64,000 bases of DNA, taken from the NCBI GenBank assembly GCA_004335635.1, contig QAXH01006255.1, forward strand, positions 1 to 64,000, given 5' to 3'. Shown piece by piece: positions 11,973 through 23,648 of this stretch. The notes under the pieces were generated by a model that saw only the letters and a list, made by a program, of their open reading frames with translations, did not search any database and was not told the origin of the DNA. The position numbers were made by a program, and so were the translations under genes. Each line of letters opens with the position of its first letter. The stretch's first letter is position 1. Origin of the DNA: Chloromonas sp. AAM2. Taxonomy: Eukaryota > Chlorophyta > Chlorophyceae > Chlamydomonadales > Chlamydomonadaceae.

Positions 11973-12266
11973 GGTTGCGAGGCGTAGCTAAAGAGCGCGC
12001 TAGCGCAAGGGTGGTGCCCCTTTCCTCAGAGATCCTCTTTTGCCCTGAAACTAGGCGATGCTTTAATGAGGAGAGCCGTATGCAGGCGAGAGTTCTTGCT
12101 TTGCTCGGTGCTTGGCACAGCGCATCGTTGGTGCGGCCGAGACAGCACGGCAAGAAGGCCCATGTGCTCGCCATCCACCGTTTCTCGCCCACCGTGGCTT
12201 TCTGTTTGGAAGAGCTAAGCCCCAGTGCTGACCGTCAGAATTATTATCCTACGGTCTAAGCTAGCC
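11973..12266. promoter_or_regulatory. Shared divergent promoter region, CCHC-WW / CLPP5
   Basis: Only 294 bp separate the two divergent start codons, so both core promoters and 5'UTRs must lie here. A perfect palindrome GCGCTAGCGC occurs near 11995-12005. A long plus-strand ORF crosses the region but is antisense to the CCHC-WW exons and is not a gene. Confidence 0.5.
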
Positions 12267-14177
12267 ATGGCATCCACTTCAGTCAGGGCAGGCAGCTCGG
12301 CTGGCCCTTGCTGCAGCAGGCGATGCAGCAGCAGCGTCAGCAGCCGGTGCACGAGGAGGATGGTTAAAGCATCCTCGTGAGTGCAATGTGGCACGCTCAC
12401 CAAAACTCCGCGTACGCTCATGTTGCTTGCAGCTAGCGCTAACCACAGGCCCTTGTGGCGCTTGCAGGAGCCAAGACGATGGCCAGAAGTTGTGGATGCC
12501 TGCATCAGAGCGCAGGTGCGCAGCATCGGCGTGGCAACGCTCCCAATGTACTTGCAGGCTGGTTTTGGGGCTCTTCAACAGATCTGTCGGAGGTGGCTGC
12601 TGACATTGCATTTCGCACGCTATTGATTGAATGATTTGATTCCGCGATGCAGCTTTCAGCTGACCTCCAAGGATTCCCGTCCCAAGATCGTCTGCAATCA
12701 AGGCCCACCGCCACCAAACCCACTGGTGATGGAGCGATTCCAGGGCGTTGTATCTCAGTTATTTCAGCAGGTGGGATGGAATGTGGCAAGTATGCATGCA
12801 TGATATGTACCTGAAGTTGGGACAACCCCTGACGTGGTCAAGCGCATGCTCTGCAGCGCATTGTGCGGCTCGGTGGAGCTGTGGACGATGACATGGCCAA
12901 CCTGCTTGTCGCCCAGCTCCTGTACCTGGATGCAACAGACCCAGCCAGGGATATCACAATGTATGTGAACTCCCCTGGTGGCTCCGTCACAGCAGGTATG
13001 CCCCATCATGCCCTGCCCTGCCTTTCTGCCAACAAAAAGCCAACAGCACAGCTAGAGATTGATGTAAACATTTGTGAACATATGTGAACATATCTGTGAA
13101 CAACACATTCCTCATCCAGCTAATGCATCCATGCACTGCCTGCTCTACCACAGCCATCGTAGCAGCTGAAAGGCTGGGATTTGCACAACAACTGTGCCAT
13201 CTCCAACCCTTTCTTGCGTTTTACTACTCAGGTATGGCCGTGTTTGACACTATGCGCCACATCCGCCCTGATGTCAGCACGTGCTGCATCGGCCTGGCAG
13301 CATCCATGGGAGCCTTCATCTTGGCTTCAGGCCAGCTGGTGCGTGTAAGACACACCAGCATGACAGAGTCTGACATGCACTGCATGTGTAAATCACAGTG
13401 ACGAACGGCACACTGTATTCAGCCATCCGGTATCTAGGCCACAGGCATTGCATACTGGCTCAAAGCACCTCTCAGACCTCCTGCTCTGGATTTGCTCTGT
13501 TCACGCTGGGATTCCTGGGTGGACAAGTCAACATGCTCAAGCAAAAGGTTGCACATTCGTTATAAACAGAATTCAAGTAGGGAAGCATCCTTTGGCTGAT
13601 CCAGCCCCTGAACCTGTGCCTGTGCTGGTTGGTGGTTGCTTTGCAGGGTAAACGCTACAGTCTGCCCAACTCGCGAATCATGATCCATCAGCCGCTGGGT
13701 GGTGCCCAGGGCCAGGCCACCGACATTGAAATCCAAGCTAATGAGATCCTTCACCACAAGCTCACGCTCAACGGCTACTTGGTGGGTGGTGTTTATGGAT
13801 GGTTCTTGCGCCTAGCAAGTACCAAGCGTTCTTATCCTCCATTGCCACGCTTGATACACCGCTAGTGCTGAGGTGGATGATGATTGCCGTCCGTGCCTTT
13901 AAGTGCCAGTTGCTGCGTGTTGGAGCTACTGGCACATGTGGGCAGGGTGTAGTATCAAATCGATTCTTGAACGATTATCTGCCTCATTTAGATTGGCCTT
14001 GTTCACTTGCTGTTGCAGGCTCAGTTCAGCGGGCAATCCATGGAGACCATCACACGTGACACTGACAGGGATTTCTTCATGTCGCCTCAGGAGGCCATTG
14101 AATACGGTCTGATCGACGCAATCATTGCCAAGCCCCAGCTGCTTCAGACACGTGACATGGCAGCTATCACTGCTTGA
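12267..14177 (+). CDS. CLPP5: ATP-dependent Clp protease proteolytic subunit, plastid ClpP5-like
   Basis: Serine peptidase subunit of the Clp complex, which degrades unfolded proteins handed over by a ClpC-type ATPase in the plastid stroma. Exons 12267-12376, 12468-12515, 12653-12770, 12857-12995, 13232-13338, 13647-13781, 14019-14177; 271 residues, phases consistent. Residues 1-37 are Ser/Arg/Cys-rich without acidic residues, a good transit peptide. The catalytic triad is complete: Ser163 in GLAASMGAF, His188 in [12 protein letters not shown], Asp237 in [10 protein letters not shown]. Family landmarks [22 protein letters not shown] GKRYSLPN and HTGQS-like FSGQSME are present. Wording around HIRPDVST and the His loop is closest to plant ClpP5 rather than to the inactive ClpR subunits. 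Paralogue choice within ClpP3-6 is less sure than the family. Confidence 0.92.
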
Positions 14178-15106
14178 ACTGGTTGTTGAACCAGGTTCTG
14201 ACGCTTACCCACCTGCTCTGGCTGACACAGCGTAGGCTCCCTATGACCAATCATGAACCAGCTGCTGTGTGTGGTTTTGTCCTCTCCATGCTGTTTGCAT
14301 GTGTGCTTGACTTGTTCAGTCCACGTCTGGGCAACAACTAGTTGAATCCACCGCCTGGGCTGGCCAACGAACTTTTGCTGTGTGCACCAATGTACCATCA
14401 ACATTCACAACGAAGGCAGAAGTGTCCTTTGTTATTGGTTGTCACGTCTGGAATTGATTGTCAGTGTTCAGGTTCCACCATGAACCTCAAATCAACCAAA
14501 ACCTGAAACAAATCAGGATGAATCATAAGCCTAGACTGATCACCCCAAAGGTTTTGCCTGTGTAATAAGGCTCTGAAAAGTCTTGAACAATCGAATCACA
14601 AACAATTGGAGCAGAGAGAGAAACTCAGCCTCCACAGTTTTACGACGATCATTCGACTTGAACCAGGGGGTGATCATAAGCGTTGTCAACGGCAGACCTG
14701 TGCACGGATCTGAATCTGCCACTCGCTTCAGTGGTTATACAGTGCATAAGGGAGGGCCCAGATCACTCCCTGGCTCACGTCGGCCAAATTCCACACACTG
14801 GTGCCATTGCAGGACTCACGCATTGTCCCAGAACTGCCATACACTAAGATCTCACACTGTGTCAAACAGTTATGTGATGAACATTCAGGTACTGCTTGCC
14901 AGCCCCGGCTTCAGTGAACGGATTTGCAAGAAATTCTGTACAGTGGCTGAGATCACAGGTCACAAGAGCTGATCGCGCACCTAATGTACTGGCTACATCG
15001 ATGCGGACCGCCGCATCTGTTGTGCATGTAGGATGCAACAATTCTGTCGCTGCCTGTTGCCTGGCATTCCCGCATGCCGACACTGAAGTCTACTGCGTTG
15101 ATAGTA
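14178..15106. other. Convergent intergenic region with a family A remnant
   Basis: 3' flanks of CLPP5 (+) and the transporter gene (-). No gene is visible. It holds a solitary end of the family A repeat near 14790-14860. Confidence 0.55.
14790..14860 (+). repeat. Family A repeat, solitary right end
   Basis: The segment containing CATTGTCCCAGAACTGCCAT and the ~30 bp before it (ACACTGGTGCC...ACTCACGC) resembles the right end of the full element at 9530-9580. A matching left end is not seen nearby, so this is a truncated copy. Confidence 0.5.
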
Positions 15107-18100
15107 TCAGTTTCTGCGGTCATATGCCTCCTTCTCCGGCGCCTTTGTCTGTGCTTGCTTCATAGACTGCACTTTGCTGCAAGCAGAAATCACAGACACA
15201 GCCATGATGTTGGTGTGTGAGAGGCTAGCGTCGGCCGAGGCACAGCACTGGGATTGGCTTGAATTGTGACGGTGGGCGGCCGGACAAATACGTTTTGTTG
15301 GCACACAGTAAGTACTACGCAGTGTGTCCAAGACACGTGTTAACCAACTGGTCAACATGAGGCAAGTGCAGATCAACCTCACAGTGAAGTGTACGCGTCA
15401 GTGCTGCTGTGTTACAAAAGACATTGCAGACTTACCGCCAGTTGTAGTACATGACGCCACAGAATGCCAAACCATAGCCCCCCAGTTGTGTCTGTGTGAC
15501 TGGCGACCTGTGCATTACGAGCCACATGTGTCAGGCCATCTAGCATTTGTCACCGTGCCAGGGAATGCAATTAACAACGTCATGCTTGGGATGCCGCTGC
15601 CAAGCATCGTGTGCTGTTCTGTCGTGATAACAGCCGGCAGCTCATGAAGCCATCCTGGGCCAGTCAAGTTCTATACGAGTCTGACCAGGGCACCCACCCG
15701 TAAAGCACGACTGACAAGAGGATCAGTAGCCAGTCCTTGACCACGCCAGCCACGTTCATGGTGAGGGCAGATGTCTTGCCAATCAGCAGGAAAACTGCCA
15801 TGTTCAGGGCTGCAACAGCATCAATAGCAGTAGCCCCGCTGGTACACAAGGAAAGCATTGCAAAAGGAGAACATGGTCTGCCTCTAGCTTCCAGCTGTGC
15901 GTCCTGGAAATCTCCTGGCACTTGGCAAGCAGTGCCAAAGTGGGTGGACAAGCATTCAAGGTATGCATTCAGCACTCAAGCCCCAGCTCCAAGTGTCACC
16001 TACAAGGCTCAGTCCTTGTGAGAGTCTCCACCAAGTGACAGTACCCAACAATCCTTTATGTGGCAAACACGGACGTCAAATGTGCTCGACTTGATTCCAG
16101 AACGTCTTTGGAATGTGCACGACACAAGGCCTGGGTCCTATACAAGTGACAGCAGCTAGCAAGGTCGTACCCTACGACACAAGCAGGACATATGACACTG
16201 AATGCCAGTGATTTGAATGCTTGGTACTCACCAAAGGCTGCGGTAGCTGAGAGCAGCAGTAGGCCTCCCATCTGCCAGTTCATCTTGAGGTTGGGGTCGT
16301 TGACCATCTTGGGCAGCTCCATGTAGGTGAAGGGCAGCGCCAGGAACACAAAGCAGCAGGGCGCGATGTGGTACAGCGTGGCGATTGGGTTCATCTGCGT
16401 TTGCATGAGAAGCATATTGGCATGGTCAGCGTTTGTTTCATCATGCAGACACTACAGGCTGATGCTGTTGGAAATCTTGCATGCACATGGAGTGGTCATG
16501 GGCTGAACACTGCAGCTGTCCATGCTCCGCTGCCTGCCACTGACCTTGATGCCCCTCCTCTGCAGCAGGATCTGGATGAGCGTCAGACGCACGCTCTCAG
16601 CTGCAATGGACAGGACCTGGAGGATCACACCTGTCTTGTCAAACAGCAGCTCACCTGCGCACGTATGCAAGTGAGCGAGTGTCTTTCACGTCTGTATTGT
16701 CCGACAAGTCGCACAGAAGACGGCTCAAACTCCGTATACACGATTGTCATTCTCAAGTTGCTGTTGCGTAAGTTCAAAAATTGAGCGTACTGCCTGTGGA
16801 CATGCATAATTAATTGTGGATGGCTGTTGTGCATGGGCAAGTACAACATGCAGCAGTAGAGGCATTTAAACACCACCATGCCGAACCGTAGCCACAGAAG
16901 AAGCAGATATCTTCGGTTGAGTCTGGCATCAGCACTTGCAAGAGCACAAACCGTGCAAGCACATCGATTTGACGTTCTGATGGCAAGGACCTGCACTTGG
17001 CGCATAGGCGATGCAATCCCATTCCACCCCTGTGTGGGCTAGGCCTTAGCAACGCACCATATGAAGCGATGGCAATGCCTGTGCCCACCACGATCATGTT
17101 AAAGCCTGTGTTGAGTGTAAACTTCTCAGTGGTGAATGCCACTCCCACAAGGAACACCACCATGGGCATGGAGGCCTGTATGTGCATGGTGCACAGATTG
17201 ATTCAAAAATATCAGACACAGTCTCTGCTGCATGTCTTGTGGGGTGGAAAGCATGCATCAAGGCCGAGCAATGCTTCAGAGGGGAAACTGGTGGCATGAG
17301 CGCACACAGTACGCACACAGTAACACATCGCGCAGCCAGACCTGTCAGCACAGATTTTCAAAGGACCCTTTAGCCAGCTTTGCCTTGGCAAGCAGTGTGG
17401 TGAAAGCATTATGACACTGACTGCGAGGATGTGAGTAGCCTCAGCTGTTGATCTGCTTGACACATGCTGGGAAACAGAAATATCCAAATGGCATGCCATT
17501 GACGTATGACATGTGCTGAGGTAGTTTGTTGTCTTGGATCTGCCATAGTTTTCTTGGATCTGCCATGCAGCGTGTTCTCCTTACCTTGAGCATCTGGATG
17601 AAGGACACACTCAGAAAGAGATAAGCTGCGTTACCAGTCCACAAAACACCAGCGAACAGCAGGCCGATTGGTAGAATGCAGCTGCAGGGACAGCAAATGC
17701 ATACGGATTGAATTAACCAGTAGAGGGCATGCAAGCATGCATGCATGTTTGCAGATGGTCAGCAACTCACTTGATGTAGGTAGCTGCATCAATAGGTGTA
17801 GCTTCAGCCAGTCCCATCCTCACGATGATGTTGGCCAGCGTCGCACAGAAGAGCATGTGCGTGCAGGTCAGGGCGACGGGGTAGGGGAAGCCCGCAAACG
17901 ACAGCACGTACTTGTTGATGAGAATGACTCCCGCAGACAGGAAGATCCACATAAACATGTACCTACAGCAAAGGATACAGGCCCAATGGGGCTATACAAG
18001 ATGCCGGTCCGGAAACCTTAGCGACACCCAGTGTTACATGTTCGCTCAATGTGGCCTGAAGCTTGAACGCTGCAACAAGGGACTCACGCATACTGCATAA

Positions 18101-18176
18101 GGAGCTCCGCTTTCAGGCTCTTCGCCGGCTCGGGTCCGGCATGGTTGCCGCGCTCATCCTTGGAGTCTCCAGCCAT
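15107..18176 (-). CDS. Nucleotide-sugar / sugar-phosphate transporter of the TPT (KT) family
   Basis: Multi-pass drug/metabolite-transporter-superfamily antiporter, probably of the Golgi or ER, like the plant triose-phosphate-translocator-like 'KT' group. Nine exons: 18176-18088, 17962-17771, 17681-17585, 17175-17058, 16654-16545, 16394-16232, 15809-15698, 15507-15436, 15176-15107; 340 residues, all phases agree. About ten hydrophobic segments begin with [20 protein letters not shown]. Family landmarks are [46 protein letters not shown](RRGIK), [39 protein letters not shown] and [15 protein letters not shown]. The Lys after MYYNWR and the KDW segment match substrate-site regions of the family. 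The substrate cannot be told from sequence. The C-terminus is Lys-rich ([15 protein letters not shown]). Head to head with TIM50. Confidence 0.9.
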
Positions 18177-18717
18177 TTGTGCGGTGTTGGAGGTGGGGGG
18201 ACGGAGGAAGGGATGTAAATACCTCGCAGGAGGTGAAATGCACTAATACTGACGTTATCTGGGCCGCATAGGGTAGATCGTTGAGAGAGAAGTCCGAATC
18301 AAAACGGCACAGCTGGCGTGCCGAATTATGGAGTTCCACTGCAAGGAGCTGTGGCGTGAGACCACGCTTGGGCTCAGGAGCAGGGCTGCATCCTTCAAGT
18401 TCCACCACAATTACGGTTGCAAGCGGGTTCTGTAACCGCTTCAATGTTCATGCTGCCATCGCGCTCGCCCGTGGGGCCAGAGCTGTGTGGTGCCTGAGCT
18501 GATGGAAAGGCAAGACAAATCAAGCTTAATCACCAATCCACTTGCAAGTGCAACCCTGCTTGTGAGCTACGGGCTTTGTGAGCAGCAGGTGAGACTGCAT
18601 CGATGGCATCAGTAGGAAGCCAGCACGATATTCACACCGCATGTTTAGCCGGATCAAGTGATCAAACCTCAGATCCATGTGGTGCCTGCCGCCCGCAGGC
18701 TGCCTCAGGCTCTGAAA
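18177..18717. promoter_or_regulatory. Divergent promoter region, transporter / TIM50
   Basis: 541 bp between two divergent start codons, presumably both promoters and 5'UTRs. No ORF of coding character. No specific motif is claimed. Confidence 0.45.
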
Positions 18718-21700
18718 ATGTTGAGTAGGCTTGCCTGGGCAGCAGCACAGGGAAGCAAGCAGCTAGCACAGGCAGCAGCAGCTCTAGGGCCACCTGTGAG
18801 TGCAAGCTGCTCATCATCACTTCACCATGCAGCGGCCAGCGCAGGCAACAGCAGACTGGCAGCATGGCGCCAGCTGAAATCCAGCCATCCAACCAACACC
18901 TGGCGTACCTTCAGCAGCGGCCCATCAGGCAACCCCCGCAGTATCTTGGAAAATGCAGCTGAAGCACAAATGCACAAACTGAAGACCAAGGCTGAAATGC
19001 GTGGCAATGCACCTCCCGACCCGCTCTCAAAGGCCATGGGCGTACTATATGACTCCATAATGCTGGGTATTGGTGGAATTGTGCTGTTCTCTGGCTACTA
19101 CACCTGGATGTACAGGGACGTTTCGGAACTTGAGTCCAAGTTACTTGACGCACGGAAGTCCTTGGAAACCAAGCCTGATGATTCTGCACCAGGCCCAGCA
19201 CCAGGCCCAGGCACAGCGCCAGCACCAGCCATGGCTCCCCCCAAGGAACCTGTCACAGAACCCTCGGCCTTCCCGCCACTCACCAGGGCCTGGTGTTTTG
19301 TCATGAAAGAGTACATAACGGTGCGCAAGTACATTGAGAAGTACATCAGGGACTACCGGGATCCGACTTATGACAAACTGTTACCGGACATGGCACCTGA
19401 ACTACGCGGACGGTGAGTTCTCTGAGGCCTTCCCATCTGCGTTGAATTGAGGTCATGTTTGTGACGCAGGCTAACAGGTGGCAGGATAATGGGGCATAAG
19501 GCAACCTTGATGGCAGTGGGGTACTGTTCAGGCTCTCAGCATGTGCTGATTATGCAAGGGTGGTGAGCATGCATGCACTTTGGGAATGGGCTTGGGCGCA
19601 CAGCTGGTGATTAAGAGTTACCCAGTCTCATGTGGCCACACTGGCATGTCTGGTATTTCAGACCCTGTCACGTCATTTACGTCTGGTTTTGGAACGTTGT
19701 GGATTCTTCGACGACTCGTGCGTGGCATAGCTTGGCCAATCGTGGTGATGGTTTTACGCAAGAGCTTGCTAAGGCGTGGAAAGGCGCTGCCCAGTATATC
19801 GACAAGCACATGACTGTCCTTGACCCGTTGCCACAGGGTCAAGACTCTTGTGCTGGACCTGGATGACACGCTCATACACAAGGAGTGGACTAGGCAGACA
19901 GGCTGGAAGATTTACAAGAGACCGGGCGTGCAGGTGTGTAAATGCCAGCACAGCACTACACCAAGTGTAGCTCATCAGCCAAGTGTCGTCTTCAGTGATC
20001 TGAATATGCAGGTCCACCTACAATCAACACAAGAGGCAGCACAGCGTTTTGGCTGACCCTGTTATCTAGGCCATGGTCTGGTTGAGCAGATGCAGCTGGG
20101 CAAGCGGGCAGGCTCGAGTAGCTGATAGCGTTTTGATGATGATTCCTTGCTGCTGATTATCACCCAGGACAGGCGTTCACGCGCAGCATGCGTGTGTCAT
20201 TGTTGCCGTTGATTGATGCACTGTCGTACACTGCAAGCGCTGCAAGTTCTGAGCATGTTCCTGCGAATCAGTTCACCTGTGCTGTTGTCGTTCGCAGGAC
20301 TTTCTGTTAGAAATGGGTGGCTACTACGAGGTGGTTGTCTTCACAGATACTCCTGCGACCTACGCAGACCCCATCGTCACCAAACTGGATCCCTACAGGT
20401 GCCACCAGGGGCAAGGGACTAGAACTTTAGAAGCTGACCATAGCAAGGAGTGAACACCTCTGACCAATTGAGGACGTAAGAGGCCATGAAGAAAGATTGA
20501 GCCAATGGTTGGGGTTGCATCTGTGCAGCTTGCACATGCTGAGAGGATACCCCAGGTCCCAGCTAGACCCGCAGTATTCTGCACTCCAATGACAAGTTTG
20601 CACTTGTCACGCATCCAGCCGACCTATTTGGTCCGCTCTTGCACTTCCTTGACCAGCCTTGGGCCGCGTTGCACGTATTCTTGGATGCGTGTGTTGGCGA
20701 CCCGTGTTTCATTCACCAATGCTGTACAGGGTGGTGTTGTACCGCCTGTACCGGCCAGAGACACAGTATCACAATGGCAAGCATGTGCGCGACCTGTCCA
20801 AGCTCAACAGAGACATGTCACAGGTAGGGCGCAGGCCACGCTTGTGGAAAGCAGAGTGTGAAAACACATGTCACAGGTAGGGCGCAGGCCACGCTTGTGG
20901 AAAGCAGAGTGTGAAACCGCATGTCACAGGTGGGGGGCAGGCCACGCTTGTGGAAAGCAGAGTGTGAAACCGCATGTCACAGGTGGGGGGCAGGCCACGC
21001 TTGTGGAAAGCAGAGTGTGAAACCGCATGTCACAGGTGGGGGGCAGGCCATGCTTGTGGAAAGCAGNNNNNNNNNNNNNNNNNNNNNNNNNNNNNNNNNN
21101 NNNNNNNNNNNNNNNNNNNNNNNNNNNNNNNNNNNNNNNNNNNNNNNNNNNNNNNNNNNNNNNNNNNNNNNNNNNNNNNNNNNNNNNNNNNNNNNNNNNN
21201 NNNNNNNNNNNNNNNNNNNNNNNNNNNNNNNNNNNNNNNNNNNNNNNNNNNNNNNNNNNNNNNNNNNNNNNNNNNNNNNNNNNNNNNNNNNNNNNNNNNN
21301 NNNNNNNNNNNNNNNNNNNNNNNNNNNNNNNNNNNNNNNNNNNNNNNNNNNNNNNNNNNNNNNNNNNNNNNNNNNNNNNNNNNNNNNNNNNNNNNNNNNN
21401 NNNNNNNNNNNNNNNNNNNNNNNNNNNNNNNNNNNNNNNNNNNNNNNNNNNNNNNNNNNNNNNNNNNNNNNNNNNNNNNNNNNNNNNNNNNNNNNNNNNN
21501 NNNNNNNNNNNNNNNNNNNNNNNNNNNNNNNNNNNNNNNNNNNNNNNNNNNNNNNNNNNNNNNNNNNNNNNNNNNNNNNNNNNNNNNNNNNNNNNNNNNN
21601 NNNNNNNNNNNNNNNNNNNNNNNNNNNNNNNNNNNNNNNNNNNNNNNNNNNNNNNNNNNNNNNNNNNNNNNNNNNNNNNNNNNNNNNNNNNNNNNNNNNN

Positions 21701-23165
21701 NNNNNNNNNNNNNNNNNNNNNNNNNNNNNNNNNNNNNNNNNNNNNNNNNNNNNNNNNNNNNNNNNNNNNNNNNNNNNNNNNNNNNNNNNNNNNNNNNNNN
21801 NNNNNNNNNNNNNNNNNNNNNNNNNNNNNNNNNNNNNNNNNNNNNNNNNNNNNNNNNNNNNNNNNNNNNNNNNNNNNNNNNNNNNNNNNNNNNNNNNNNN
21901 NNNNNNNNNNNNNNNNNNNNNNNNNNNNNNNNNNNNNNNNNNNNNNNNNNNNNNNNNNNNNNNNNNNNNNNNNNNNNNNNNNNNNNNNNNNNNNNNNNNN
22001 NNNNNNNNNNNNNNNNNNNNNNNNNNNNNNNNNNNNNNNGGTGCTCATGATCCTATGGTGTTGTCGTGTCCAGGTGCTCATGATCCTATGGTGTTGTCGT
22101 GTCCAGGTGCTCATGATCATATGGTGTTGTCGTGTCCAGGTGCTCATGATCCTATGCTGTTGTCGTGTCCAGGTGCTCATGATCAGCAGCAATCCGGATG
22201 CATGGGAGTTCCAGCCTGAGAACACCATCAAGCTACAGCCATGGCGGAAGGACACATCAGACACCACCCTGCTAGACCTCATACCCATGCTACAGGTTGG
22301 TCATACTCATGTCATCACGTTGCATGGAATCGTCAGACATGCCGTTGCTGACACTCCTGCCTGTACTCTGTGCCAGTGGTGCACGTGCTGAAACCTTAAG
22401 GGCACGAGTCATGTCAGAGCCGATCCTTGCAATTGCGACAGGTGTACCGCCACAGGCCAGCAGGCGCAGCAGGTGTATGCACAGGACTAGGCTCTACCCC
22501 TGCCTGTACTCGTGCACAAAAACGGGCTACCAGGGCACATTTGCATCTTGGCTTCTGTAAACTCAGCTCTGATGAGTACGTTGTGGTATGCCAACACTCG
22601 GACCAACACTGCAGTGGTGGGAAGTGGCTTGTGGCTTTGCCCCACACGTTAACCTTTTGTTTGGCCCGCCTCATCATCAATTGATCGCTGCTCCAATCAT
22701 TCTGTAATGAGATGTGCTGTGCACTGCTCTGCCTGCAGCTGATTGCCACCAAGGGTGTCAAGGATGTCAGAGACGTGGTCAGGTGGGATTGCCTGTGGTG
22801 GCATTCTCAGCACCCTGGCAGCTTGCTTTGACCCAGGCATCTGATGACACAAGGAGCAGCATGCGCTGACTGGGGCACTCTTTCAAGGTTTACCTGCTAC
22901 CTGGTAACCTGGCAATCAGGCACATCATGATTAAAGACACGACTGCATGCTCACCCAGGTCAAATGTCATGTGGCTCCATCGCCGTGGCATGAGACATGT
23001 GTGTACTGCGGCTGGTCCAGTAACTCAGTGCTGTGCATTTGCCTGCTCAGGTCCTATGATGGCGAGGAAGACATTCCCAAAGCTTTCAAGGCGCGCATGG
23101 CACAGATTGCTGCTCCACAGAAGCAGCAGAAGCAGCGCGGGCTCCTGAGCAGCTTGGGGAAATGA
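18718..23165 (+). CDS. TIM50: Mitochondrial import inner-membrane translocase subunit TIM50
   Basis: Receptor of the TIM23 complex; it takes presequence proteins as they leave the outer membrane. Exons 18718-19412, 19837-19933, 20298-20398, 20730-20823, 22173-22295, 22739-22782, 23051-23165; 422 residues, phases consistent. The start ATG opens a mitochondrial presequence ([20 protein letters not shown]). One transmembrane segment follows ([19 protein letters not shown], ~110-130), then a Pro/Ala linker and the FCP1-like (NLI phosphatase) domain: [79 protein letters not shown]. The domain keeps DLDDT, but TIM50 proteins act as receptors rather than as known phosphatases. Intron 4 is 1349 bp, includes 973 undetermined bases, and is flanked by two minisatellites that copy its own splice sites. 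Confidence 0.93.
20813..21066 (+). repeat. 53-bp minisatellite repeating the TIM50 exon-4 end and splice donor
   Basis: At least 4.8 tandem copies before the gap. Each unit carries ACATGTCACAG|GT or CGCATGTCACAG|GT, copying the exon-4 end (codons M-S-Q) and donor at 20823, then a common ~40-bp intronic tail. The first two units have GTAGGG and later ones GTGGGG at the donor. 53 is not a multiple of 3, so use of a later donor would shift frame. Confidence 0.9.
21067..22039. other. Assembly gap (973 N)
   Basis: Undetermined bases inside TIM50 intron 4, flanked by a different tandem repeat on each side. The repeats probably caused the gap, and the true length may differ. Confidence 0.99.
22040..22184 (+). 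repeat. 33-bp minisatellite repeating the TIM50 exon-5 splice acceptor and exon start
   Basis: About 4.3 visible copies after the gap. Each unit starts GTGCTCATGATC and ends GTGTCCAG, so each carries the acceptor AG plus the first four codons of exon 5 (V-L-M-I). The unit is 33 bp and has no stop in the exon frame; read through, it would encode [11 protein letters not shown] repeats. The last copy runs into the genuine exon at 22173. Confidence 0.9.
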
Positions 23166-23648
23166 TCTGTTGGCGTTGTCTCTGGGTATGATGGAAAGCA
23201 GGCGGTGGGATTTTCATGCTATTGACCTTCACCATTTTGCGTTAAACACCTGAGTCGAGAATGTCGTCAGGCAGTTGTTTGTGCAGTTTGTGAAGCAGGT
23301 TGCTGGTGACAAGTAGCAGGTGGCATGCACCTCACTACCAGCGCATGTTGAGATATCTGGGACTTATGGACCATGGCACTGTCTACCTGAGATGTTTAGC
23401 TCTTCAAACACTACTGATTCATACCCATGGCATGAGTTTTGAAGTTCCCTATGCACACAAGGCACATACAGGGTCCATAACCGACGCGTTACGTAACCAC
23501 CAGGTCACTGCGGCACTGCAGTGTCGCCAGTGTGTGCATACGTGCTTTTGAAGCAGCAGCAATCCCGTAGCTCACCGTGTCAGTGCGGCCCAAGTCCTAC
23601 TTGCCCTAAGACACCTCGACGCTCCTACCGTGCCCAAGCAGTAACACA
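23166..23648. other. Intergenic region TIM50 to WD40-MYND gene
   Basis: 3' flank of TIM50 and 5' flank/UTR of the WD40-MYND gene, both on the plus strand. Nothing else supported. Confidence 0.5.

Noticed and set aside
11390..12259. 289-codon plus-strand ORF
   Set aside because: It runs antisense across three CCHC-WW exons and their promoter; the minus-strand exons have matched phases and two recognisable domains.
15107..15382. Separate small gene ending at 15107
   Set aside because: The tail fits exactly, in phase, as the last exon of the transporter after MYYNWR.
20813..22184. Tandem arrays that superficially resemble CRISPR repeats
   Set aside because: Units are contiguous with no spacers, the two arrays differ, and the locus is a eukaryotic intron.
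20921..22391. Very long ORFs spanning the gap on both strands
   Set aside because: They exist only because N codons are not stops and the minisatellites lack stops; the TIM50 exons explain the coding signal on each side.
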